NCBI GenBank assembly: GCA_963920635.1
Contig: OY987301.1
Coordinates: 20,626,501 to 20,690,500, forward strand
Reading direction: 5' to 3'
Source of the DNA: Pseudeuparius sepicola
Lineage: Eukaryota; Arthropoda; Insecta; Coleoptera; Anthribidae
Length of the DNA stretch: 64,000 nt
The notes beneath the pieces are model-generated. The model made no database searches. It was not told the DNA's origin and saw nothing but the letters and a program-made list of their open reading frames with translations. This document shows, in pieces, positions 41,801 through 64,000 of the stretch. The translations under genes were made by a program, and so were the position numbers. Within the stretch, counting starts at the first letter, position 1, and each line of letters opens with the position of its first letter.

Positions 41801-43730
41801 CACAACACAGTTGCATATCACTTTTGGTTTAGCGGTAGCAATAGTTTTTTTTCCCAGCTAAGTCTGCAAAAAAATAATAGTATTTTTTAACAAAAAAAAA
41901 AACGTCACTTCTTACGTTTTTTACTGTAGGTAGTAATTAATTAATAATACTAATAATTTAAAATCTGAAAGTGGAAATTTGAATTATGATCATGAAATAC
42001 GAATTACAAAGGAAAACTTACATTTTGTGATATTATACCTTTTCTACAATATCTTTAGCAAATTTCACTTAAAATATGATATTTTTGGAACGCTCTAAGT
42101 GTGACTAATTAAAGTAAACAATAAAAAAAGAAAATTGGAAACTTTCCGAAAGTTTCGGAAATTTTGGTCGGAAACTTTCCGGGAATTTTCGTAAAGAGGG
42201 AACTTTCCCATCTCTAGTAAAAGCTCCTAAACATTTTGGAGTTTCACTGTTTTGTTTAAAACAAATATTTTTCGTTATACATTGATCGTCTATCTTTATC
42301 ACGAGATTCACAAATTCGAGTTAAATAAATTAAGTATAAAATTTGAATACGGAATTTTTCAAAAACGGAAAAAGAGAATGCCACAAAGTTTAATATCATT
42401 TTAATTGCCTTGATGAGCAGATTTCAAAAATGCAATAATATATAGGGTGTTCCATTTAAAAAACATAAGTTATGTCTGCCACGGCTTTCTAGAACACACT
42501 GTACACGGTCCAATAGCGTCACAAAAAACTTTGTATTAGTATCTAAAACTTTTGTCAAAAACTTTTTTCTAACCTCAAAAACTAACAAGTTAAGGGGGGT
42601 GTCAATTTATAATGAACCACCCTGTACAGTGGAACTTCTCTAACTTGAGTCTCCAAGGGACTAGAAGGTAAAATTGAAAATTCGAATTATACAAAAAAAA
42701 ATGCCGACTAAGCCTTTTAAATTATTACATAATATACACACAAAAAATAGTACATTATGTCACAAGGAGTAGAAGTGAGCCTTTTTGTGCCAAGGTCTGA
42801 CTTTATAGCTGAACCGAAGGCGAGAAACTACTAATTATTTCAATGTATGAGCATCATAAACCAATAAATAATCTCGAACCTAGGTTGAACTGACAAATAT
42901 TAGTTAAAGTTCGAGAAATATAAATTCGACTTGATAAAAAATACTAGAAAATATGGTTTAAACCTTATTGCTGTCAAAAATATTCGACTTGGGGAATATT
43001 TCGAGTTATGGGAGTTCCACTGTATCTATCTTGTAGGCTTCAAGATGCACATGAACGTGAATACATAGTTTGCGACAAGTATTTGGAACAAATTTTCAAT
43101 TGTAATCGCATGAAATTTGCCGAAATACCTCAAAGATTGAATCCTCTATTGCACCCACCAGACCCGATTGTGATTAATCACGTAATTTCTGTAGAAGGTG
43201 GAGCAGAAAGCAAGCAAACTGCTTGTTATGACATAGACGTTGAGGTAAAGAAAATTTGTTATACTAAATGGGCTTATATTTATAATTATCCTTCTGCAAT
43301 TTCAGGTTGATGATACATTGAAAACACAAATGAACAATTTTCTTCTAAGTACGGCCAGCCAGCAAGAAATACAAGGCTTAGATTCTAAGATACATGAAAC
43401 TGTCGATACTATCAATCAGTTGAAGACCAACAGAGAGTTTTTCTTGAGTTTTGCAAAGGATCCACAGCAGTTCATTCATAAATGGATCGTGTCGCAGACC
43501 AGAGATCTTAAGGTAAGATCATATATATATTTTTTTTGGTTACAAAGTTATTTCTTTACTATTCTATTCCTTAGACAATGACTGATGTAGTTGGAAATCC
43601 AGAAGAGGAAAGACGATCGGACTTCTTTTATCAACCTTGGGCCCAAGAAGCAGTTTGTCGATATTTCTATACGAAAGTTCAACAGAAAAGAGCTGAACTC
43701 GAACAAGCTCTTGGCATTCGTAATAATTAA
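35835..43730 (+). CDS. Bap60: Brahma-associated protein 60 kDa (SMARCD), SWI/SNF subunit
   Basis: Exons: 35835-35957, 36053-36222, 38555-38812, 38864-39229, 43037-43244, 43306-43512, 43575-43730; all phases agree and the protein is 495 residues, the usual size for the family. Residues 1-100 are a Pro/Gln-rich tail. Then come the conserved [35 protein letters not shown] and [17 protein letters not shown] segments, and [28 protein letters not shown]2-like domain spans about 268-345, from [20 protein letters not shown] to [10 protein letters not shown]. The C-terminal helical part contains LSTASQQEI and [20 protein letters not shown] and ends [10 protein letters not shown]. The protein links transcription factors to the nuclear BAP/PBAP chromatin-remodelling complex. 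Introns 2 (2.3 kb) and 4 (3.8 kb) are almost wholly transposon sequence. One element ends 12 bases before the exon 5 acceptor. Confidence 0.97.
36404..37015. mobile_element. Partial foldback element, end TAGACCGGGAGATA
   Basis: It begins TAGACCGGGAGATATAGTGT and shares a block order with the intact element at 59422-59967, including ACTCAGTATACTTTCCAAAG, the central inverted parts around AGGATGGCATACC, and the ATATTTTTCGAATAAT block. The right terminus is missing. Confidence 0.8.
37016..37116. repeat. Small inverted repeat with GGCACTGAAGTT core
   Basis: GTACTAAGGCACTGAAGTTC is followed after about 25 bases by GAACTTCAGTGCCGAGGTAC, its near complement. A related single arm lies at about 19700-19740. 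Confidence 0.7.
37167..37222 (-). ncRNA. 5S rRNA-like segment, possible head of a 5S-derived SINE
   Basis: On the minus strand, GTCAAAGTCAAGCAACGCCG, then GCGCAGTTGGTTCATGGACG and GGTGATCCC, follow the central part of eukaryotic 5S rRNA (about positions 43-95). This includes the A-box-like AAGCAACG and the C-box GGGTGA of the internal RNA polymerase III promoter. The 5' third and 3' stem of 5S rRNA are absent, so it is not a functional 5S gene. Downstream on the same strand is a short unrelated body ending in an A-rich AATAAAACT tract. A 5S-derived SINE or a diverged 5S pseudogene are both possible. Confidence 0.6.
38154..38383. mobile_element. 230-bp inverted-repeat element, ends CATTGAGTAAA
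   Basis: CATTGAGTAAAGGATATAT at the left matches ATATATCGTTTACTCAATG at the right. It interrupts the CTGGACC-family element between blocks that are contiguous in the intact copy near 51080. Inner blocks CCGTTGACTGACATATTTAT and GCCGTGAG occur on both sides. A fragment of the same family is near 20110-20200. Confidence 0.75.
39513..42628. mobile_element. 3.1-kb foldback element, ends TGTACAGGGTGGTTC
   Basis: The left arm begins TGTACAGGGTGGTTCATTAT and the right arm ends with the complement, GAACCACCCTGTACA. Matching blocks run inwards for roughly 800 bp per arm (CTAGAAAGCCGTGGCAGACA, CTCGTGATAAAGATAGATGA, AGTTGCGGAGATACAGGGTG). The loop is near 40350-40600. Each arm contains the same small TACAGGGTG...CCCTGTA insert (40152-40202 and its mirror near 40796-40848). 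The right arm is split by a hAT-like element. All of this lies in Bap60 intron 4 and is non-coding. Confidence 0.92.
41144..42216. mobile_element. hAT-like element, ends TAGAGATGGG
   Basis: TAGAGATGGGCAACGGAAAC at the left and AACTTTCCCATCTCTA at the right, flanked by a perfect 8-bp duplication GTAAAAGC (41136-41143 and 42217-42224). Many GGAAACTTTCC motifs occur near both ends, resembling subterminal transposase-binding repeats. No transposase frame is visible in its 1073 bp. It interrupts the right arm of the surrounding 3.1-kb palindrome. Confidence 0.92.
42626..43024. mobile_element. Inverted-repeat element, ends TACAGTGGAACT
   Basis: TACAGTGGAACTTCTCTAAC at the left and TTATGGGAGTTCCACTGTA at the right form imperfect terminal inverted repeats with TA at both ends, as in mariner-type MITEs. 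It abuts the right end of the 3.1-kb palindrome (shared TACA) and stops 12 bases before Bap60 exon 5. Confidence 0.8.
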
Positions 43731-43850
43731 GTATTGACTTTGGTTTAGGTTATGTGTAACTTTGTATTCCTCATATAAACTAAATAGTAAGTAATAATTA
43801 AGATTATAAACAGCTTGGTTTTAATTTTTGTGCTGCCTGCAGCCAATATC

Positions 43851-43856
43851 AATAAA
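43851..43856 (+). terminator. Polyadenylation signal of Bap60
   Basis: AATAAA lies about 120 bases after the Bap60 stop codon. Confidence 0.65.
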
Positions 43857-45630
43857 TTATTGCATTGGCGAAACTTCTCTTTTTGTTAAATACAACTGGA
43901 TGTGATATGTGCTTCTTTTCAACATCAACTACTCTGGTATCCCCGAGGAAGGGATGGTTCGATGGTTGTAATAAAAGAAAAACCTTCCTCCTTTTCAATT
44001 TATTAGAATATAATTTCCATCAGATAAATAAAGACTGCATCGACTTAAGCTTCCACTATAAATATAAATTATAGTTACACAATCGTTTTGTTATAAAAAG
44101 AAATTGATCGGGTATTTTATAACAATTTAAGGTCAATTATCTACATCTGCTTTTACAAAAAAAAAAAAACACTAAATAAATGGGGGGTAAGTCATTATTA
44201 AATTCTTGTGCATGGGGTGATGCGGGCCTAAAAATGTATTGCGAAGGGCAAGGGAAGTATTAGATCACAAAATAATACGGAGATATATCACAATAACTAA
44301 AGAAAAGAAGTATAAATAACCCACAGAAACAAAAGGTATTTTCTTATATACTGGTGCTCAGTAAGAGCAGGTGTACTCTGCGTATATTTCTGTGAGTTTA
44401 CTTTGCATAATGTATTAATTTAAGTAGATCAAATTTTGGAGAGGCACGACACTTGCTCCGGTCAAGCGAGCTCTCCAAAAAACCTAGTAATAAATACTGC
44501 TGTTGCCATTAAAAGAATGTCTATCATCAATATATTTTGTGTAGTTGAGTAAAGGAATAATTATTATTACCATTATTATAATAATGGTTGTAAGCATGAA
44601 TTTTTAGTATTATTAAAAGTATGGTTGAACTTTTATAGGAACTTTTGTCATTTTAATGATAACAGCAATATTTCCAGCAAACAGTGAATATTGCAAGGAA
44701 AAAAATTAGGTAAATTTAATAACTGCTCAACCAAAACAAATTTTATACAAAATAATTACTTACATTACAAAGAATAACAATTAGAAAATACATTGACATC
44801 TGTACAAATTATTTTTTTTAAAAAATTGCCTAGGACACTGTAAATTAATTGAAAGTGCGACTTAATTATTCTAACTAATAATTAGCATTAGCTAAACCAA
44901 TATTTTTTTATTTTATTTTTAAAAAATCCGACAGTAATTCCAATAAAGTACATTTAAGGATAGAAAAAGCAATTGATTGTATTGGAGTACATTTCGTGAA
45001 ATAGCGGAAAATACGTAATTGCACGTTACATATCAATATTTCAATAAAACTAGATATATCCAAACACCATAAATGCCTTGAACAGTTTGTCATTTCGAAA
45101 GAATTGTTAATTTTTAGTATTTCAATTAAGTGCACCTTACCTCTAAAAAATATCTAAGCCATAAGCACATTTAAATTATTAAATAAGAGATCCCCGCAGA
45201 ATTCGCCTATCGAAGAGCCAATTCCGCAAGTCACTCGCAAGTCAGATGTATCAGCAATATTTTTGGTATTAACTTTTTTTAAGTTTACTTGATACTACGT
45301 TTCCAAAAATTCTTGGTAACTCTGGCTGGCGGTTCAATCTGAAAGAGACAACAAATTTTAATATCAAAATAAACATCCAGTTGAGACACCTTGTAACCTG
45401 TTTCAAATATTTAACTTTGAGCAAATTTTTTTCTTGAAGTTTTTTTACTCTCCAAGCAGTTATTCAAAAATCTCGGAAGCAACATTTTTATCATCCAATC
45501 TGATAACAAAACTTTTTCTAGAAAAGAAAGTGTTATAGAAAATCCTGGAACAAGTCCAAATTATGTTCAATTTGGGTAATTTATTACAATTTCACTCAAT
45601 AAATGAATGAATAAATCTTTTATAATGAAT

Positions 45631-45677
45631 GTGGTATTTAGTTGCCGTGGCCTGGAAGGCCGAGGCAAATAAACCAC
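45631..45677. repeat. 47-bp palindromic repeat, copy 2
   Basis: GTGGTATTTAGTTGCCGTGG and AGGCAAATAAACCAC form a hairpin around GGCCTGGAAGGCC. It is the inverse counterpart of the repeat at 19655-19699. Confidence 0.7.
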
Positions 45678-46069
45678 ATGAGTTGCAGGCGTCCTCTGGC
45701 CACTCTCTTCCAGCACATCGAAAAAACATAAAATAGTATTGTTGTTCAAAGCGATCAAAATACTTATGTTGAAATATTGTGTTGTTATAGGCATAGATTA
45801 AAGGAGCCATAGACAGTCCGAAGCATTGTTCAAACCGTTCGCAAAAAATCCTGCTACACCAATCTTTATACTTTAATTTTTAAGCGAATACAAATTAAAA
45901 CAGATAAATTGTAATGTCTTACAATTCTTAGGACTCGATACTAAGGTGAGGTACAGGTATTTTAATTTAGTTATTAGTTTAATATAAAATTTCATGCAAA
46001 ATATTTGGTGTAGCGTGTGGAAATTTCAACAATGATTTTGAGAGTTTATGTGTGGCTTTGTCTATGTTA

Positions 46070-46834
46070 TACAGGGAGAACCAAGATAGACTATACCTAC
46101 TATAGGTGTAAAAGATAAAAACATTTCGAGTTGAAACTTGAGCTTTGGGGGATCAGCCTTGCTTGATTAGAAAGTATTTTGCACCATATTTTTATATTTT
46201 AAAAATCAAGCAGGCCTTGACGGAGGCAATTTGTTCATTTTCAGTTCAGGTATACTACCTTTTCCTCAAGAGATATCGAAAAATTTTATTAAAAAAGTTG
46301 TTCAGAATGCCATTCCAAATCATCGTACCAAATTATAAAACAATCGGCACATTTTGATTTTTTTTATTTTTTCAATTTTTGCGGTTTTAGCGCAAATCAA
46401 GTACATTTATCGAAAAATTTTATCAGAATGCAAATTTAAGACCCTGTACTAAATTTGAAAACAATCGGCATACTTTGATTTTTTTCCAAAAAGAAAGTTG
46501 AAATTAAAAAAAAAAATCAGTCTGCCGATTGTTTTAAAATTTGGTACGGGGACTTAAATTTTCATTCTCGACAACTTTTTCCAATAAAATGTTTCGATAT
46601 CTCTTAAGGAAAATGTAGTTTACCTGAACTGGAAACGAATAAATTGCCCCTGTCAAGGCCTGCTTGATTTTTAAAATATAGTAATATGGTGCAAATTAGT
46701 TTCTAATCAAGCAAGGCTGATCCCCCAAAGCATTGAATAACGAATACCTTAATCAATGCCCAAAGGTCAAGTTTCAACTCGAAAATTTGTTGTCTTTTAC
46801 ACCTATCGTACAGTCGATCTGGGTCCACCCTGTA
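46070..46834. mobile_element. Foldback element, ends TACAGGGAGAACC / GGTCCACCCTGTA
   Basis: A palindrome of about 765 bp. TAGGTGTAAAAGATAAAAAC, GGGGGATCAGCCTTGCTTGA and CAGGCCTTGACGGAGGCAAT on the left reappear as complements on the right. The loop is near 46470. It is the full-length member of a family whose half-copy is at 17915-18330. Confidence 0.9.
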
Positions 46835-47260
46835 TAGGTAACAATTTCGCAATGAGGTTGAAAGGATAAATGGTAAGTAAGTCTGACCTTTAATTTTAAA
46901 ATCTCGCCAAGGCCAACTTTAGGAAAAAAATATATCTTGCCATTTCTCATTACATATGAAGACCTTTATCATTTATAAAAACCAAAATTTAGGTCCACTC
47001 ATAAGGGCTCATATCTCCCTTATACTTGGGCATGAAAAAAAGACTTGGCATCCATAATTTTACGAGTACAATATCGCCCTATATCAGCATCAAAAGTGGA
47101 AAAATACAGGCTCAAGATAACGCTTGCACTCAGATAGATAAATAAATCCACCGATCGTTCCAAACCGCGCTTTCTGAATGACAGAGAGTGAGAACTCGTT
47201 CTAACTGTATTGCTTTAACAATTTCACAAGGGGCGTCTTTGCCACGTATTCTGTCTGATG

Positions 47261-47711
47261 CACCGAACTATATTCAAACTGGAAAATCAATAACGTGCGT
47301 GCGCGAAAGTAAAAATAGCTGCATTACGGACGACAGCGGTATCTTCTGATTGGTTCTATTAGTTAGTTTTATGGGCATGCGCACTGCAGGATCACCATCT
47401 GCCAAATTTGTCGTTGCGGGTGTACTTGTACATTGCGTTGTGCTTGTTCGTAACCTGCGGCTGATAAATAGCAGTTTACATTTATTGTTATCGGTATATT
47501 TATTTATTGTTTTATTTGCCCAAGACAAATTACTATTCGTATATAGTTCAAATGTGGACACGTAAAAATCTGTAAGACCGAATCTGTGCGTCCTTTCTCA
47601 AATGGACAAGCTGATGTACAAATAAGCATGCGCGGACAACTGATGCGCGAGAGGTCGTAATTTGAAATGCTTATTGTGGCACTGATTTTCCAGTTTGAAT
47701 ACAGTTCGGTG
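47261..47711. mobile_element. 451-bp element, ends CACCGAACT, 8-bp duplication
   Basis: CACCGAACTATATTCAAACT and the rest of a 29-bp terminal inverted repeat (through GGAAAATCA) pair with the right end, AGTTCGGTG. The perfect direct duplication GTCTGATG flanks it (47253-47260 and 47712-47719). It is non-autonomous; the short open frames inside match no transposase. Confidence 0.9.
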
Positions 47712-48221
47712 GTCTGATGTGAAGGAGTGAAACAATTTCACACCGCTGCATCCTAGCGTGTGACAGATAAGGATAGCAGTATTCCCCATGTGCCGAATAT
47801 AAGTACTATCTCATCTCCGAACCGTTGTTTTTGCGGGAAGCAGCGGTAAATGATAGCAGAAGTAAGTTTTGACATGATGAGTGATGGGACTGTTACCACT
47901 CCGATTACAGACGATTCTTAATGGTATGTCGCAAAAAAATCATTTTAGTTTTTGTTACACAAGTCCGGCCATCAATTTGTGTTTTCTTAAATTATTATTT
48001 ATGAAGCTATAACGTTTTTACAAACTTTAGTTACATTAAACTATTTTTAATTTCAACTACTAAGTTGGTGAAACTTTTAAGGGCTAATGTATTATTTTAT
48101 CTATGCATCTTTTAGTTAGAGCAATAAACTCCTATATTTACCAATGTTAGGTAAATAAAACTATTATATATTATAGTGCTTCATTGATTTAAATATTTTA
48201 ACTTTCCAGAGTCTCTTCATT

Positions 48222-48480
48222 TTGCATTGTTTGGTCTATGTCATAGAGAATCTTTGTTTGTTCAGGTCTCACAGTGACCAGACTAGAGGTGGTAACAACC
48301 TGGTCCCTGACTTTCTTAGGCTTGCAAGAACCAGAAATGGCCCAACACACTATGGTTCAAAATTTTTTAATGCCTTACCTCGAGACATCAGAGATTTGGG
48401 TCCAAAATTATTTAGGCTGGCAGTTAAGAAGTACTTCATAAAGAATGCTTTTTATTCATTCGAGGAATATTTTACTCCGA
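48222..48480 (+). pseudogene. Non-LTR retrotransposon remnant (C-terminal end of reverse transcriptase)
   Basis: The plus-strand translation includes LARTRNGPTHYGSKFFNALP and RDIRDLGPKLFRLAVKKYF followed by a FYSFEEYF-like end. This spacing (Arg-rich start, a Tyr/Phe-Asn-x-LP motif, then a basic helix and FYS-EEF end) is common at the C-terminus of CR1/Jockey-type reverse transcriptases. The catalytic domain is absent, so it is a 5'-truncated relic. Confidence 0.5.
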
Positions 48481-50149
48481 TTTTAATTTTAATATGTAAT
48501 ATGTTCGTTAATTATTGTTTAAATTTTTCAACATTAGTTTCATTAATTTTATCACTCGACTTTTACAAACACTTTGTGTATTGTTTACCAAAAATTATTC
48601 GCTTTCAAAATGGAAAGGATTAAACCTGATAAAATTTGGACACCTTATTCTAAGAAAACAAATTATGTTTTAACCAATGTCCATTTGGCATTTTGTTCTT
48701 TATTTTGAATGCACAGGTGATCTGTAATATTTGAAAGCGGTAAGTGAAAATGTTATGTCTCGAATGATGAAGTTAACAGATGTTTTGGGGTACCCAAACG
48801 GTTGATTTTATCATTATGAAACAAGAGTACACTTTTGTTGCAAATTAAAAGATGCACTAAAATGATGTACCTGCAAAACCAAAAAGATAACCTCAAAAAA
48901 GTTACAAGTAAAATCACGATCCAAAAATAGGGCAAGTGGCACCCTCTGTGAGATACGTAGAAATTGACATTTTTAGCTTATTCTCCATCCCCCAAAACAG
49001 AGCAGGGCCAAATTTCAGTTCAGCAGCTTGATTATTTTGGGAGATACCATAATTCAATTTCAAAAAAAGAATTACAACATCCTGTATCTCAGAAATGAAG
49101 AACTTTAGGACCTATGTTTATATGAGCAACTCACCTTAAACTGAGTTTTTCTACAAAATGTCAAAATCCTGATTAAAAACCTGGGACACCCTGTATATAA
49201 AAGTTTCAATTTGTAGCGAATTCGCAAAATTTGAAATCTAGGTGGCAGGAAAATTGACGTTGGTTCAAGTTTTGACTAATTTCGCAAGTATTACAACTGG
49301 CGGTAGGTTTCGACCCCAAAAGCACTAACAATGTGACAAAATTGCTTGTTATATTTAGAAACTTTTTTAGTGCTGCTGGTTCGAAGGCCCCCAGCCAACC
49401 GGCCAGGAGCAATGACTGGGACTTGCAATAAATCGATAATTGGTTTTTGGCCTCTGTTGCCACTCGACGAGCTCGTGTAGAGCTGCGAATAGAGCTAAAA
49501 TAAAATGATCTAATCAGCAAAGAGTTTAAGCTTGTATTATGAATGGAGGACGACATTTCAAACAACTTCCGTGAAAAAGTTACATCGTTAAGAAGTGGTG
49601 AAGTGTGTCGTGAATATTTTATTGCGAAAAACGAAAACAAATTAGTGAAGTGGTAAATGTGATTATCACTAAGTTATGGTGAGTGATTCTGTACTAGATG
49701 AGTCTTGATATTATTATTCTTAATGCGCGATGTTGCTATGCTTCATAGGAGGTGTAGAAAGTTGAAAATTTTTACAGATTTCCAAGGAATTATCTGACGT
49801 AAATAAATCTCGTAAAAAATAAATTTAAAAAATTAAAAAAATAAGTGCAGCTTTTGCGATTTTATTGTACCGCAATTCACGACTGTATGAACTTGGCTCA
49901 AGGAAGAGATTTTCGATTTTTTTTATTGTTATGGCAACTAAATAAAGAGAAAATATCCAATTGGTTAAAAGATATAGTGAAATTATCATATAATCAATTT
50001 TTAAGTATCTTCTTAATTGCCAGTCGCATTTTAATGAACCAAAGAAATAAAGCATACCATGATCGACTCAAAGAGTTTGGCGATTGTTACCGGTTGTAAC
50101 CCTAAGTACGTTAACTTGTGGAGCAGTAAATTTTTAAACGCCAGCCCAA

Positions 50150-62268
<12,119 letters not shown>

Positions 62269-64000
62269 CTGAAATAAAGAGAAATCATCATAATAGCTGT
62301 AAACTATAAAAAATTTGCACATAATATGAAATTTCCCACCACGAATTTCCTGATTAATCTAACGAATTTTTTATTGGACTGTATGACAACAGGAAAAAAA
62401 TTTCTCCATATAAATATTCATTTTTTCTCCAACAACATGATACATATAAATCCCGTCTCTGTGTTAGTTTAGATTTCTTGTTACCTGACATCCAGATACA
62501 TGTGGCATTTATTTATTTTCTTAAAATATACTTTATTTGTACAGGTTGTTTCCTAACCTTCCCTACAAAATCAAGGAAGTGAATCCTCACCTAATTTTAA
62601 GACAAAAATGTAGTATAAACCTTTTTCGAATATTGCTTCCTTTTCGAAATACAGGGTGTTAATTTTTTTTTACCTAATTGATACAACAATAATAATTATT
62701 TTGCAAATAAATGTGGTTGCCATGTCTATCAAATATCACTAGAATATCGTCATTAATTAATAACAAGAAAAAAATATAAAAACTTTTATATACCACATTT
62801 CATCTTAAAAACTTTCCTAATTTAAAAGGAGGTTGCCGACAGCGAAAGTGACGTAAGATTTCGTATTTTTTTAAGTTGTATAGCATACAATCTAATAACA
62901 TTTTACCTGGCAAAAATTTAGTACAAACATCTCTGTCTTCATTTTAATTATAAGATCTTAAAAGCAATGTTTTGTTTTATATATCTTATGAAAACCTTGG
63001 GAAAAATAATAATTCCAGTGCATATGCTTTTAAGATCTTGCGGGGTCAGATTTTAAATAAAAAAAAATCGCTAAATGGTTTTCGTGAAAATCGGGGGGGT
63101 TAAAAAATTCGCAGCCATTTTGCATTTTGAAAATGGCAGGAAGGTCAAAAGAAGCGGTTTTTGAAGGCCTTTCAAACAAAAAAGTTATCTCCAAAAACAA
63201 GATTTTACGGATTTGTACAGTTTCAAAGTTGGACACCCTGTATATGTCATTAACTATAGCCTTGTGGTAAAAGTTGCCTTGTGTAACTGTCCATTATTTG
63301 AATAAAAATAAATTATTATTGGCCACTTTAAATATAACCTATAAAACTCGTATAAACTTTTACAGTAATGTAATGGAGAATAAAGACGTGAGTAGAAATA
63401 TCTGGTACAAAAAGTTTGCCTGAACTGGATATAAAAAAATGAAAAATACTACTCACACACGTTCTCTAGTTTATATGTAATTGCGCTTATTGTATGTTAC
63501 CAGTTTCGTAGATAAAGGGGGTTTTAGGGATTTAACTCCAATTGAGGAAAAAATGGAAAAGAAGCCTGGTGTTGCCGTAGGCACTAGGTGTAGTGTGCGC
63601 CATAGAGAAATGAATATTCCTTTGTCTATGGTGTGCGCACCGAACTATATAGTGTGCCTGAAGAAGTATGATGCTGTGATTTTCTGATTTTGTAATTTCC
63701 TATGCTGTATGCTATATTTCACTTTGTGTACTTTTTCGCCCGTGAAGCATTTTACTGAGCAAAGGCCTGTACTACATATTATGGAAAAAAAAATTGTGTA
63801 AAAAGTAAAAATTTTATGGTAGAATTTATACGGTGCCATAAAAATTTTTATAGGACATTTATATCTCCACTTTCACGTCACCAAGAAGTGTTGTTTATAA
63901 CAACTTAACTGTAGGTAGGCATATGTTAGTTCAAAATGATAACAATAATTTTGTATGTATTTGCTATCAAAGGAAAAATAGTTCTTCTTGGTTAAGTACC
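62269..64000. other. Upstream Khc intron or flank, no recognised exon
   Basis: The start of the Khc motor (the CRFRPLN region) was looked for on the minus strand and not seen, so this is probably intron. It has ACAGGGTGTT at about 62651 and GGACACCCTGTA at about 63231, motifs like the ends of the foldback elements but not clearly paired with each other. Confidence 0.45.

Larger units (their letters stand above)
43857..50149. other. Convergent intergenic region between Bap60 and Khc
   Basis: About 6.3 kb with no recognised host gene. It holds a hairpin repeat (45631), a full foldback element (46070-46834), a 451-bp element with 8-bp duplication (47261-47711) and a non-LTR retrotransposon remnant (48222-48480). 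Open frames at 49206-49640 (minus) and 49825-50099 match nothing I recognise. A short final Khc exon could be hidden at its right side. Confidence 0.5.

Noticed and set aside
44432..44481. Hairpin TTTTGGAGAG...CTCTCCAAAA as a terminator or element
   Set aside because: A 10-bp stem with unpaired interior in AT-rich intergenic DNA; no second copy or duplication seen.

Overview
This is nuclear DNA from an AT-rich animal genome, most likely an insect. Coding exons are split by GT-AG introns, and the five recognisable genes are conserved animal genes whose proteins resemble insect and vertebrate orthologues. The order of insect cannot be fixed from the sequence. No bacterial operons, CRISPR arrays, tRNA genes or intact viral genes were seen.

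Gene order from left to right: (1) a MYST-family histone acetyltransferase of the chameau/KAT7 (HBO1) type on the minus strand, 9793-14182, whose catalytic 3' exons lie beyond the left edge. (2) A sorting nexin 29-like RUN + coiled-coil + PX protein on the plus strand, 15354-26409, divergent from chm. (3) The non-catalytic subunit of Rab3GAP (RAB3GAP2) on the minus strand, 28062-33467, complete and convergent with the sorting nexin. (4) BAP60/SMARCD, a SWI/SNF (Brahma) subunit, on the plus strand, 35835-43730, complete. (5) Kinesin heavy chain (Khc/KIF5) on the minus strand, 50150-62268, with its first coding exon beyond the last one seen. Exon coordinates were set by matching splice sites with reading phase; every junction reported keeps phase. 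The genes share no pathway: two are chromatin factors, two act in membrane or Rab traffic, and one is a microtubule motor.

The rest is dominated by non-autonomous DNA transposons, mostly palindromic (foldback) elements nested in introns. Highlights are a 3.7-kb foldback element with arms built from a 147-bp tandem monomer and a 9-bp target duplication, split by a hAT-like element with a perfect 8-bp duplication. Others are a 3.1-kb palindrome split by a second hAT-like element; a foldback-within-foldback cluster at 59.0-60.1 kb; a family with CTGGACC ends and 7-bp duplications present twice; and a 451-bp element with an 8-bp duplication. A 5S rRNA-like segment in a BAP60 intron may be the head of a 5S-derived SINE. 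Many palindromes end in TACAGNGTG and two abut exactly at a TA, which suggests Tc1/mariner-type mobilisation. The left 9.8 kb holds no recognised exon but has two very GC-rich islands and a TATCGAT-rich simple repeat.
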